Assembly: GCF_900105585.1 (NCBI RefSeq)
Contig: NZ_FNRT01000002.1
Span: 2,232,001-2,296,000, forward strand
Direction of reading: 5' to 3'
Length of the DNA stretch: 64,000 nt
DNA from: Nocardioides exalbidus
GTDB taxonomy: Bacteria; Actinomycetota; Actinomycetes; Propionibacteriales; Nocardioidaceae
Shown: positions 50,050-59,949 of the stretch, piece after piece
How the letters are laid out: every line of letters begins with the position of its first letter
Numbering within the stretch: position 1 is the first letter of the stretch
Made by a program: the position numbers and the translations under genes
Notes under the pieces: model-generated
Database searches by the model: none
What the model was told of the DNA's origin: nothing
What the model saw: only the letters and a program-made list of their open reading frames with translations

Positions 50050-51260
50050 CGGGCTGCTCCGTCGGTGTCGTCGGTGGTGGTGTCGAGGGCCTGGGCGAGC
50101 TCGCGTCGGGCGCGGTCCACGAGGAAGCCGGTGCCGAGGAAGACGGTGCCGAGCACGACGAACAACCACGCGCCGGTCACGATCGGGGCGAAGACCGCGA
50201 AGCTCTGGAAGGTCGTGAAGACGACCAGACCGACCATCGCCATCCACGAGAGCGGCGGGTGCTCGCGCACCGTGCCGAGGGCGACCAGCGCGACGGCGAG
50301 GGCGACGTAGGCGCCGACCGAGACGGCGGCGCGCAGCCAGTCAGCGGCGTCGACGTCGGTGGAGTCGGTGCCGGTGCTCCACATCGCCAGCAGGGTGGCG
50401 GCGCCGAGCACGACGATCGCGCCGGCGGGCTCGAGCGCGCGGAGCCCGGGTCGGACGAGCACGGACCCTGCGGCGGCGACACCTGCGGCCGCCAGCACGA
50501 CGACCAGCCAGGGGGACCACTCGACAGCGCCGCCGCCGATCTCGGGCACCGCGGCCACGAAGAGCGCCAGCAGGGCCATGCCGCCGGCGAGCGTGCGCCA
50601 GGTCCACGCGAAGGAGTCCAGCCGCCCGTCGTGCACGACCGCGAGGCCGGCCGCCAGCACGGCGGCGGCACCGAGGAGCACCACGACCGTGAGCCCGCTC
50701 TGGGCGTCCCACATCGGCTGGACGAACCACCAGTAGAGGCCGGTCGCGATGCCGACCACGAAGGGCAGGTAGGCCCGGGCGAGGTAGCCGTGGAGCAGGG
50801 TGCCGGCTGCCCAGAGGCCGACGAGGCGCGGCTCGAACGCCGGCACCTGGAGCGACTGGGCGGCCTGGAAGATCACGGCGCCGGTGCCGAGGGCGGCGAG
50901 CAGCCGGATGCCGCCGACGAGCGGAGCCGATGCGCGGCGGGCGGCGAGCGCCTCGCCGCCGACGAGGAAGAGGAGCCAGAGGCCGCCGACCACGCCGAAG
51001 CGGGCGACGGGGGAGAGCTGGTCGAGGTTGGCGGCGACCAGCCAGATGAGCCCGACACCGACGAAGCCGCCGCCGAGGAGGAGCAGGACGCGGCCGATGC
51101 TCGATCGCGCGTGGTGGTCGGAGCGGTAGCGGGTGCGGATCGCGTCCGCCTGCTCCGGGGTGATGAGTCCCTGGGAGGTCCAGTCGGAGACCTCCGTGCG
51201 CAGCCAGGAGAGCTGGCGCGGTGGGACCGGACGGATGGTGAGCGTCGATGTGTCGGTCAT
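50046..51260 (-). CDS. DUF2157 polytopic membrane protein
   Basis: 404 residues. A cytosolic N-terminal helical part (SWLRTEVSDWTSQGLITPEQADAI, the typical DUF2157 start) precedes about eleven to twelve membrane helices. Function is unknown; the pair DUF2157-GDYXXLXY is widespread and tightly coupled (ATGA overlap). CAGGCT on the minus strand 6 nt before the ATG may be a -10 for a leaderless message. It is divergent from the SGNH-hydrolase gene. Confidence 0.82.
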   Translation of the reverse strand: MTDTSTLTIRPVPPRQLSWLRTEVSDWTSQGLITPEQADAIRTRYRSDHHARSSIGRVLLLLGGGFVGVGLIWLVAANLDQLSPVARFGVVGGLWLLFLVGGEALAARRASAPLVGGIRLLAALGTGAVIFQAAQSLQVPAFEPRLVGLWAAGTLLHGYLARAYLPFVVGIATGLYWWFVQPMWDAQSGLTVVVLLGAAAVLAAGLAVVHDGRLDSFAWTWRTLAGGMALLALFVAAVPEIGGGAVEWSPWLVVVLAAAGVAAAGSVLVRPGLRALEPAGAIVVLGAATLLAMWSTGTDSTDVDAADWLRAAVSVGAYVALAVALVALGTVREHPPLSWMAMVGLVVFTTFQSFAVFAPIVTGAWLFVVLGTVFLGTGFLVDRARRELAQALDTTTDDTDGAAR

Positions 51261-51360
51261 GGCCCCAGCCTGTGCGCATGACCGGCAGGGCACATGAGTA
51301 CGACGACCCAACTCTGCCGCTCCGTTGGGGCACGCGATGCCCGGGCGTGCCGGACCGTTC

Positions 51361-52224
51361 ATGTCGGTGTGGTTCAAGGGACGCGTGTCCAGCAAGCACC
51401 TGACCCGCGCCGGCGTGGCACTGGCCGTCGTGAGCGGCCTCGCCGGTGGGACGGCGTACGGCGCCCGGGAGCTGTTGCAGCGCCAGGCCGCGCAGGCCCG
51501 ACGCGCGATCGGCAAGCCCCTCGGCGAGCAGGCGCCGTCGGCCGACCGCCACTACAAGAAGAAGTACGGCGAGCCGGTGGACCTGCTGGTGCTCGGCGAC
51601 TCGGTCGCTGCCGGCCTCGGTGCCGAGAAGCCCAAGCACACCCTCGGTGGCCGGCTGGCGCGTGGCATCGCCCGGGAGGCCGGCCGCTCGGTCCGGCTGC
51701 GGACGGCCGCGGTCGTCGGCTCGGAGAGCAGCATGCTCGCCGGACAGCTCGCCTCGTTGCCGGCGTCGTACCGTCCCCATGTCGCCGTCATCGTCGTCGG
51801 AGGCAACGACGTGACGCACCGCGTGCCGGTCTCGGAGTCCGTGCGCCACCTCGCCGACGCGATCGACGAGCTGCGGGGCCGCGGGGCGGAGGTCGTCGTC
51901 GGGACCTGTCCCGACCTCGGGGCGCTGCGACCGGTGCCGCAGCCCCTGCGCGCGCTGGGCTCCCGGGCCTCACGGCAGCTCGCCGCCGCCCAGCGCAGCA
52001 CCGCCCTCCAGCGTGGTGCGCGCGTCGTCTCGCTCGCGCACGTGGTCGGTCCGTTCTTCATCACCAACCCCGAGGAGATGTTCAGCCTCGACCGCTTCCA
52101 CCCGAGTGCGCACGGCTACAAGCGCACGGCGAAGGCGATGCTGCCCTCGGTGCTGGCCGCGCTGGGCGTGGTGGAGGCCGTACCGTTCGGGCACCACGCG
52201 CCCGGGGTCGGCGGGTCAGGCTAG
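51361..52224 (+). CDS. SGNH/GDSL-type esterase, membrane- or wall-associated
   Basis: 287 residues from the ATG at 51361 (alternatives: ATG 51337, TTG 51325). The hydrophobic N-terminus (about 14-35) is a signal anchor. Block I LLVLGDSVAAGLGAE holds the Ser nucleophile, block III is VIVVGGNDVTH and block V DRFHPSAHGYKRTA has Asp and His. It likely hydrolyses an ester outside the membrane, perhaps a lipid or a wall acyl group. No operon partner upstream; the methyltransferase gene starts 9 nt downstream but seems to have its own leaderless promoter. Confidence 0.85.
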   Translation: MSVWFKGRVSSKHLTRAGVALAVVSGLAGGTAYGARELLQRQAAQARRAIGKPLGEQAPSADRHYKKKYGEPVDLLVLGDSVAAGLGAEKPKHTLGGRLARGIAREAGRSVRLRTAAVVGSESSMLAGQLASLPASYRPHVAVIVVGGNDVTHRVPVSESVRHLADAIDELRGRGAEVVVGTCPDLGALRPVPQPLRALGSRASRQLAAAQRSTALQRGARVVSLAHVVGPFFITNPEEMFSLDRFHPSAHGYKRTAKAMLPSVLAALGVVEAVPFGHHAPGVGGSG

Positions 52225-52233
52225 GGTCTGCGG

Positions 52234-53079
52234 GTGCGTACCACTGCTCGACGAGCCGGCCAGGTCGTCAAGAAGGCGGCCCTCAAGGCCGGCCTCAAGC
52301 AGCCTCCCGCCGAACCCGCACCGGTGGCCGTCGACCCGAAGGCCGAGCGCCGGCGGCGGCTCCTGGCCAGCAACCTCACCGAGCTCGCGATCGAGTTCCG
52401 CACCGACAAGTGGGGCGTGCACAAGTACACCCCCCACTACGAGCGGCACCTCGAGCACCTCCGCAAGGAGTCCTTCACGCTGCTCGAGCTCGGCATCGGT
52501 GGCTACCAGAAGCGCCGCAAGAGCGGCGCCTCGATGAAGATGTGGCGCTGGTTCTTCCCCAAGGCGCGGATCGTCGGCCTCGACATCGAGGACAAGACCT
52601 GGCTGACGCGCGGTCACATCCACACCTACCTCGGCGACCAGACGGACCCGAAGATCCTCCACCGGATCATCGAGGAGCAGGGTGCCCCGCTGGTCGTGAT
52701 CGACGACGGCAGTCACATCCCCGCCCACGTCCGTGAGTCGTTCCGGATCCTCTTCCCGCTGCTGCCCGACGGCGCGATCTACTGCATCGAGGACACCCAG
52801 ACCTCCTACTGGCCGGCGTGGGGCGGCCAGCTCGACCCGCGCGCCCCCGGCACGTCGATGGACCTCGTGAAGGACCTGGTCGACGGTCTCAACCACGAGG
52901 AGTTCCTCGTCGAGGGCTACGAGGCGACCTACACCGACCAGTGGGTCCGGGCGGTGCACTGCTACCACAACCTCGTGATCATCGAGAAGGGTGACAACCG
53001 CGAGGGCACCAACCGCGACCACTCCGCGCACCAGTTCCACGGCACGTCCGAGGTGACCGGCCCCGAGGTGTCCGGGTGA
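52234..53079 (+). CDS. Class I SAM-dependent methyltransferase (MycE/CmcI-like)
   Basis: 281 residues. A basic N-terminus is followed by a methyltransferase fold: EFRTDKWGVHKYTPHYERHL and TLLELGIGGYQKRRKSGASM, then IVGLDIEDK and VVIDDGSHIPAHVRESF with metal-type acidic residues, then GAIYCIEDTQTSYWP. This arrangement resembles metal-dependent sugar or antibiotic O-methyltransferases such as MycE. The substrate is unknown; glycan modification is possible. TAGGGT (52222-52227) lies 6 nt before the GTG: probably leaderless. It overlaps the ATP-grasp gene by 4 nt. Confidence 0.82.
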   Translation: MRTTARRAGQVVKKAALKAGLKQPPAEPAPVAVDPKAERRRRLLASNLTELAIEFRTDKWGVHKYTPHYERHLEHLRKESFTLLELGIGGYQKRRKSGASMKMWRWFFPKARIVGLDIEDKTWLTRGHIHTYLGDQTDPKILHRIIEEQGAPLVVIDDGSHIPAHVRESFRILFPLLPDGAIYCIEDTQTSYWPAWGGQLDPRAPGTSMDLVKDLVDGLNHEEFLVEGYEATYTDQWVRAVHCYHNLVIIEKGDNREGTNRDHSAHQFHGTSEVTGPEVSG

Positions 53080-53936
53080 CGGTGCTGCTCGCCACGAGCG
53101 CCGGCTACCCGGACGGCGAGCCCGGTGCGCCGCTGCTCGACGCGGCTCTGCGCGACCGCGGGATCGACTTCGCGTGGGTGCGCTGGGACGATCCGTCCGT
53201 GGACTGGGACGCGGCCGACCTCGTCGCCCTCCGCTCGCCGTGGGACTACTTCACGCGGCAGGAGGAGTTCCTCGCCTGGACCGCGTCGCTCGACCAGTCG
53301 CGCCTGCTCAACGGCGCCGACGTCTTCGCGTGGAACCACGACAAGCGCTACCTCGCCGACCTCGGTGACCTGCCGGCCGTCCCGACGCTCCTCGCCGATG
53401 ACCGCGCCGGGCTCGCCGACGCCGTACGCCACTTCGGTCAGGCCGTGGTCAAGCCGCGCATCAGCGCGGGCGGCGCCGGCCTTCTCGTCGTCGACGACCC
53501 CGCCGACCCGCGCCTCGGTACGCCGATCCGCAGCACGCCCGACTACCCCGAGGTCGGCGGCCCGTGGGTCGTCCAGCCGCTCGTCGAGTCGATCCGCACG
53601 GTCGGCGAGGTGTCGGTCTACGTCCTCGGCGGCGAGGTCACCGCGCGCTTCGACAAGCTGCCGGGTGCGGGCGACGTGCGCGTGCACGAGGAGTTCGGCG
53701 GCCAGGTGCGCGAGGTGGCACCCGGCGAGCTGGCCGACCTCGCGCTGCGGGCCGCCGACGCCATGGCCGATCGCTTCGGGCGCCCCCTCGACTACCTGCG
53801 CGTCGACCTGCTGCAGTGGGACGGCGCCTGGGTGGTGAGCGAGCTCGAGCTCATCGAGCCCGGCCTCTACCTCGAGGTCTCGGCGATCAATGCGGCGCCG
53901 TTCGCCGATCTCGTGGCGAGGCGCTTGCCCGCGTAG
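53076..53936 (+). CDS. ATP-grasp domain protein
   Basis: 286 residues from the GTG overlapping the methyltransferase stop. Features of the glutathione-synthetase-like ATP-grasp fold: RSPWDYFTRQEEFLAW, NHDKRYLADLGDLPAVPT, QAVVKPRISAGGAGLLVVDD (ATP-binding Lys and small loop), VVQPLVESIRTVGEVSVYVLGG and YLRVDLLQWDGAWVVSELELIEPGLYL (Mg ligands). It ligates a carboxylate to an amine or thiol; the partners are unknown. The tight coupling suggests both enzymes act on the same small molecule or cell-surface compound. Confidence 0.85.
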   Translation: MTVLLATSAGYPDGEPGAPLLDAALRDRGIDFAWVRWDDPSVDWDAADLVALRSPWDYFTRQEEFLAWTASLDQSRLLNGADVFAWNHDKRYLADLGDLPAVPTLLADDRAGLADAVRHFGQAVVKPRISAGGAGLLVVDDPADPRLGTPIRSTPDYPEVGGPWVVQPLVESIRTVGEVSVYVLGGEVTARFDKLPGAGDVRVHEEFGGQVREVAPGELADLALRAADAMADRFGRPLDYLRVDLLQWDGAWVVSELELIEPGLYLEVSAINAAPFADLVARRLPA

Positions 53937-53999
53937 TCATTTCGGACTACGTGTCTAGTGCGTCGTGATCATTTCCCGCGGCTGGACGGCAAAGTTACC

Positions 54000-54070
54000 C
54001 AGATCGGGAGAGGGCCAGTCTCGCCAGCCGATACTTTTGCGGCTGATCTGGCTGCACTGGGGGGTGCAGC
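54000..54070 (+). promoter_or_regulatory. Structured leader: three-way junction plus hairpin upstream of tadE-like gene
   Basis: CAGATC (54000-54005) pairs with GATCTG (54045-54050) and encloses two hairpins: GAGA/TCTC (54008-54011, 54019-54022) and AGCCG/CGGCT (54026-54030, 54040-54044). A separate hairpin GCTGCAC/GTGCAGC (54051-54070) follows at once. The stacked junction lies in the 214-bp gap before the TadE-like gene and matches no riboswitch I can name. A cis-regulatory RNA is possible. The rest of the gap shows a TGTCTAGT patch and the GGAGGGGG ribosome-binding site. Confidence 0.5.
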
Positions 54071-54150
54071 AAGACGGGTCCTCGGCATGGGGTCGAGGGG
54101 TCCAGGAGGCAGCCGTATCGGGCGGCGCCACTGTTGGAGGGGGAATCCAG

Positions 54151-54810
54151 ATGCTCACGTGGCGTCGTCGTCGTCGAGGCGAACGCGGTGCGGCAGCGGT
54201 GGAGTTCGCCCTCCTCGTCCCCGTCCTGCTGATCTTCATGCTCGGCATCGTCGAGCTCGGCCTGTTCATGAAGGACTACGTGTCCATGAGCAGCAGCGTG
54301 CGCGCCGGTGCACGCTCGGCCGCCGCCTCCGCGGACGCCGGTCCCGGCACCTGCGAGGCGAGCTCGAACCCGCCTCCGTGCACGCCGATCATCGCCCCGG
54401 CGCTCGCCCAGGCGGCCGCGGACACCATGCAGACCGCCGGCACGGCCATGAACGCCGAGGACATCCAGTGGGTGATGATCTACTCGGCCAACCAGGCGGG
54501 CTACCCCGGCACCCTCACGAGCATCCCGAACTCCTGCACCGACAAGTGCGTGATGTACGTCTGGGACGCCGGGCTCAAGAAGTTCCGCTACTCCAGCGGC
54601 TCGTGGACCTCGACCACGGTCAACGCCTGCCTCAACGACGACAACCGGGAGTCCGTCGGTGTGGCGCTGCGCGCCAACCACAAGTGGATGACCGGTCTCG
54701 TCGGCGGCCTCATGGGCGGCGACAAGGTCATGACCGAGCGCACCGTCTTCCAGTTCGAGCCGCTCGAGCAGGACCGCTGCAAGCCCGGCACCCCCAACGC
54801 CCACGGCTGA
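54151..54810 (+). CDS. TadE-like pilus assembly protein
   Basis: 219 residues from the ATG with GGAGGGGG upstream. A basic N-terminus and GERGAAAVEFALLVPVLLIFMLGIVELG (about 8-35) form the TadE pseudopilin-type signal: prepilin-like peptide with Glu at +5 after a Gly and one hydrophobic helix. The extracytoplasmic part has paired cysteines (SCTDKC) and no known catalytic motif. TadE pseudopilins are minor components of Flp pili. The frame back to 53965 covers the structured leader and was rejected. It precedes the TadG-like gene by 14 nt; no tadA/B/C or flp genes are in the window. Confidence 0.82.
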   Translation: MLTWRRRRRGERGAAAVEFALLVPVLLIFMLGIVELGLFMKDYVSMSSSVRAGARSAAASADAGPGTCEASSNPPPCTPIIAPALAQAAADTMQTAGTAMNAEDIQWVMIYSANQAGYPGTLTSIPNSCTDKCVMYVWDAGLKKFRYSSGSWTSTTVNACLNDDNRESVGVALRANHKWMTGLVGGLMGGDKVMTERTVFQFEPLEQDRCKPGTPNAHG

Positions 54811-54824
54811 TCGGACGACACGAC

Positions 54825-56708
54825 GTGAAGCTCTTCCGCATCCCCAGCAAGCGCCGCCGCGACGAGGCCGGAGCTGTGGCGATCCTCATCGCGATGTTCT
54901 TCGCGTTCATCGCGCTCCCGGTCGGCGCGCTCGCGGTCGACATGTCCCGGATCTACGTCGAGCTGCAGCGTCTCCAGGCCGCTGCCGACGCCGCCGCGAC
55001 CGCGGGTGTGACCTACATGCCGGATGACTTCGACAGCGCGAAGGCGCGCGCCCTCGCCATCGCCGAGGACAACGGCTTCCCCAACTCAGGCACCAGCAGT
55101 GTCTCCGTGGTCATGGGCGACAAGCCGACGCAGCTCAAGGTCACCGTGTCGTCGACCGTCTCCAACGCCTTCGCCAAGGGCATCGGAGTTCCCAACTCCA
55201 CGGTCTCGCGCTACGCGGTGGCCGACTTCAACGGGCCCGCGCCGATGGGGAGCCCGTGCAACTCGTTCGCCAACGAACCAGCCGGGTCTGCCCAGCAGGG
55301 CCCCTCCACGTCGCAGACCAAGGTCCCGACCTACGCCACGTGCACGAACCCGCAGTTCTGGGGCGCGATCGCCGGTCCCGAGACGTGGAAGGACCAGGGG
55401 TCGCAGTACGACGCGCGCAAGTGCGGCGGCACCGAGGACGGCTGCGCCAGTCGCGCGGGCGGCGCCGCGAACAACGAGTTCGAGCCCCGCGGCTTCGTCT
55501 ACCTCGTCCGCGTCGCCGCTTCCGGGGTCGGCCAGTCCGTGCGTCTTCAGATCTACGACCCTGCCTACGTCGAGACCGCTTCGGACTGCACCATCGGGCC
55601 GGTCGCCATCACGAGCAACCACTACTACTCCTCGAGCGACATCTCCTCGGGGGACAACGACAAGTACCCGCTCGCCACCACTGACGCGAACCTCCGGTAC
55701 GACAACGAGAACAACGCGTTCTGCACGGGCGACTCCGACAACGACGGTCGACGTTTCGGCAGCGAGGTGCCGACGATCACCTCCTTCGCCCTGCGCAGCC
55801 CCGTGGACAACCTCAACCCGTACTCGGCGCCCGCCCTGAACCCGGCGCAGTGCACCAAGCAGTGGCCCGGCTACAGCAACACGTCGAGCTACGTGAACCA
55901 CAACAACGGCAACGGCAACCACTACGACTGGACGGCTGGACCGCGCGAGCGGAACCTGCGCAACTCGGGCAGCAACAACGACTACAAGCAGGACGTCGCA
56001 CGCGTCTTCCACCAGTGGGTGGACCTCTGCACCTTCACGCCGACGAAGGCGGGCGACTACTACCTCCAGGTGCGGAGCAACGTGGCCCTCCCGGCGAGCT
56101 ACACGCTGGACTCGACCGGTGCCGTGGCCGGCAACTCGAACGTGGTCAACCAGGAGGGTGACGACACCAGCGTCCTCGGCAACGGCACCAACAACTTCGC
56201 GCTCCGCGCCGTCACCGGCGCCGCGGCCGGCGCCATCACGGTCGCGCCGTTCGAGAAGATGCGGATCTACGCGAACGCCGACTCCGCCAACACGACGTTC
56301 AACCTGGTGCGGGTCGCGCCGGCTGCCGCCAACAAGACCCTGGTGGTGACCTACTTCGACGTCGGCGAGGCGACGAGCTCCGGCTCGAGCTCGGGCTCCG
56401 TCCAGTTCATCCCGCCCGGTGACGCCAAGCTGGGGAGCGTCGCGATGACCTCCGCCGCCAACTGCGTGGCAGCAGGGCCGACGACCGGGAACCTGAGCAA
56501 CTGCAAGGTCAACGGCATCACCTCGACGACCAACAACGGCAAGCTCCAGACGGTCCGGATCCCGATCCCCAACAACTACACGTGCCAGGTGACCACCCAG
56601 GGAGGGTGCTGGTGGCGGGTGGCTGTCAGCTTCCCGGGGGCGGAGGTCCACGACGCGACCACCTGGACGGCCCGCATCGTCGGCGAGCCCGTCCGCCTCA
56701 TCGAGTAG
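54825..56708 (+). CDS. TadG-like pilus/secreted protein
   Basis: 627 residues from a GTG start. RRDEAGAVAILIAMFFAFIALP (about 11-32) is the TadG-type N-terminal helix, followed by VDMSRIYVELQRLQAAADAAATAGVTYMP, the conserved TadG_N region. The following 550 residues are extracytoplasmic, rich in Asn, Ser, Thr and Gly (for example NHNNGNGNHYDW, GTSSVSVV), with scattered cysteines, beta-rich character and no von Willebrand domain seen. It probably forms a surface-exposed structure or adhesin with the TadE protein. Codon use is less G/C-biased than in neighbours. Confidence 0.78.
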   Translation: MKLFRIPSKRRRDEAGAVAILIAMFFAFIALPVGALAVDMSRIYVELQRLQAAADAAATAGVTYMPDDFDSAKARALAIAEDNGFPNSGTSSVSVVMGDKPTQLKVTVSSTVSNAFAKGIGVPNSTVSRYAVADFNGPAPMGSPCNSFANEPAGSAQQGPSTSQTKVPTYATCTNPQFWGAIAGPETWKDQGSQYDARKCGGTEDGCASRAGGAANNEFEPRGFVYLVRVAASGVGQSVRLQIYDPAYVETASDCTIGPVAITSNHYYSSSDISSGDNDKYPLATTDANLRYDNENNAFCTGDSDNDGRRFGSEVPTITSFALRSPVDNLNPYSAPALNPAQCTKQWPGYSNTSSYVNHNNGNGNHYDWTAGPRERNLRNSGSNNDYKQDVARVFHQWVDLCTFTPTKAGDYYLQVRSNVALPASYTLDSTGAVAGNSNVVNQEGDDTSVLGNGTNNFALRAVTGAAAGAITVAPFEKMRIYANADSANTTFNLVRVAPAAANKTLVVTYFDVGEATSSGSSSGSVQFIPPGDAKLGSVAMTSAANCVAAGPTTGNLSNCKVNGITSTTNNGKLQTVRIPIPNNYTCQVTTQGGCWWRVAVSFPGAEVHDATTWTARIVGEPVRLIE

Positions 56709-56728
56709 CACCTCCAGCCCGTCGCGAA

Positions 56729-56754
56729 CGCCGTCCCGGACCTCCGGGGCGGCG
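56729..56754 (+). terminator. Terminator after the TadG-like gene
   Basis: CGCCGTCCCGG pairs with CCGGGGCGGCG (one G-U pair) around a 4-nt loop, 20 nt after the stop and directly before the CIRCE element. Confidence 0.75.
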
Positions 56755-56812
56755 TTTGCACTCTCGGGGGTCGAGTGCTAAACATGATGCTGGCACTCTC
56801 GTCATGAGAGTG
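56755..56812. promoter_or_regulatory. CIRCE element and second inverted repeat (HrcA operators) of groEL
   Basis: TTTGCACTC-N9-GAGTGCTAA (56755-56781) matches the CIRCE consensus TTAGCACTC-N9-GAGTGCTAA except one base. A second, partly related repeat CACTCTC-N5-GAGAGTG lies at 56794-56812. Heat-shock repressor HrcA should bind here and repress groEL; hrcA itself is not in the window. Confidence 0.93.
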
Positions 56813-56835
56813 ACAGCGACCCCAGGTGACGCTGA

Positions 56836-58685
<1,850 letters not shown>

Positions 58686-58708
58686 GGTTCGACCCGATCA
58701 GCACCACC

Positions 58709-58740
58709 AGCGAGGCCTCCGCTCCGGCGGGGGCCTCGCT
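58709..58740 (+). terminator. groEL terminator
   Basis: AGCGAGGCC-CCGC pairs with GCGG-GGCCTCGCT, a 13-bp stem with one mismatch around a 5-nt loop, followed by a short T-containing stretch. Confidence 0.8.
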
Positions 58741-58770
58741 GCCATTTCGCTCGACGGGTAGGAATGTCGC

Positions 58771-59322
58771 ATGCGCCTTCCCGTGCCCGGCCCGCGTGAC
58801 GTCCTCACCGCCATCGAGCGGGGCACCGATCAGGTCGAGGCCCTGATCGGCGCGGTGCCCCGGGTGCTGGCGCTCCTCGACGACGCCGAGCGGCTCCTCG
58901 TGCGGGCCTCGGCGGCGATCGACCGCGTCCGGGAGGTCACCGAGGCCGCGAACGTCATCGTGGTGCGCACGAGCGCCGTCGTCGACGACGCCGACGCGCA
59001 GGTCGTGCGGGTGACCGGCCTGCTCGACACCTTCGAGCCCTCACTGACCCGGCTCCAGCCCACGCTGGAGACGCTTGCCGACACCACGTCCCCCGACGAG
59101 GTACGCGCGCTCGTCCAGCTCGTCGACCACCTCCCCGCGCTGACCGCCACGGTGGAGAAGGACCTCCTGCCCGTGCTCGGCACGCTCGGGTCCGTCGCCC
59201 CCGACCTGCACGACCTGCTCAACGTCTCGCGCGAGCTCAACGAGATCCTCGGCAAGGTCCCCGGGATCGGACGCCTCAAGCGCAAGGTCGAGGAGGACGA
59301 CGATGAGCTCCCGGTGACGTGA
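58771..59322 (+). CDS. Helical protein of unknown function
   Basis: 183 residues, not recognised. Almost entirely helical with heptad-like hydrophobic spacing (VEALIGAVPRVLALLDDAERLLVRA, VREVTEAANVIVVRTSAVVDDADAQVVRVTGLLDTF), so probably a coiled coil resembling phasin- or apolipoprotein-like helices. It ends with the charged RLKRKVEEDDDELPVT. No signal peptide. TAGGAA stands 6 nt before the ATG, which may be a leaderless start. The fold resembles actinobacterial phasin-like or methyl-accepting-like helical proteins only in outline. Confidence 0.7.
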   Translation: MRLPVPGPRDVLTAIERGTDQVEALIGAVPRVLALLDDAERLLVRASAAIDRVREVTEAANVIVVRTSAVVDDADAQVVRVTGLLDTFEPSLTRLQPTLETLADTTSPDEVRALVQLVDHLPALTATVEKDLLPVLGTLGSVAPDLHDLLNVSRELNEILGKVPGIGRLKRKVEEDDDELPVT

Positions 59323-59427
59323 GCACGCATCGGATGTGACCCACGTGACGGGAACGCACGACACGCGACGCGCGTCCAAGGGCATGTGGCACGGTGAGGA
59401 CACCGGCCCGGTCCACCAGGAGGAATC

Positions 59428-59949
59428 GTGAACACCAGCCGTACCCCCAGCCGCGCACGCCAGCTGCTCGTCGTACCCGTCCTCCTCGCCGCGCTCGGCG
59501 GACTCGCCGCGTGCGGCTCCGACGACGCCGCCGACACGAGTGCGGACGACACGACCGCGTCGGACACCACCTCCTCGGGCGCCTCCGAGGGCGATGCCAC
59601 CACCGACACCCTCTCCCTCGTGGCCGACGGCTCGACGGCAGGCAAGTGCGCCGTGCCGTCGGCCGAGATGCTCTCAGGCTTCGACACCGCCTTCGAGGGC
59701 ACCGTCACCAGCGTCGAGGACGGCACCGCGACCCTCCAGGTCGACCAGTGGTACGCCGGCGCCGAGGCGACGACGGTCACGGTCGAGGCGCCGAGCCAGG
59801 ACATGCAGGACCTCCTGATGGCGGTCGACTTCCAGCAGGGCAAGACCTACCTCGTCAGCGCCACCGGTGACCGGGTGACCCTCTGCGGCTTCACCGCCGA
59901 GAAGTCCCCGGAGCTCGAGTCGCTCTACGCGGAGGCCTTCTCGCAGTGA
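59428..59949 (+). CDS. Secreted lipoprotein, unknown function
   Basis: 173 residues from a GTG with AGGAGGAA upstream. Signal peptide with lipobox LAAC (Cys near residue 29), then a low-complexity Asp/Thr/Ser linker (about 31-60) and a compact beta-rich domain starting GKCAVPSAEMLSGFDTAFEGTVTSVED with two cysteines (GKCA, TLCGF). The domain resembles OB-fold-like secreted domains that begin with a translocated Cys pair. It overlaps the mocA-like gene by 4 nt, a curious coupling of a surface lipoprotein to a cytosolic cofactor enzyme. Confidence 0.72.
   Translation: MNTSRTPSRARQLLVVPVLLAALGGLAACGSDDAADTSADDTTASDTTSSGASEGDATTDTLSLVADGSTAGKCAVPSAEMLSGFDTAFEGTVTSVEDGTATLQVDQWYAGAEATTVTVEAPSQDMQDLLMAVDFQQGKTYLVSATGDRVTLCGFTAEKSPELESLYAEAFSQ

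Noticed and set aside
53985-54070. c-di-GMP-I (GEMM) riboswitch in the tadE leader
   Set aside because: A GGCAAAG stretch looked suggestive, but the conserved GEMM tetraloop, receptor and second GCAAAGCC block are absent.
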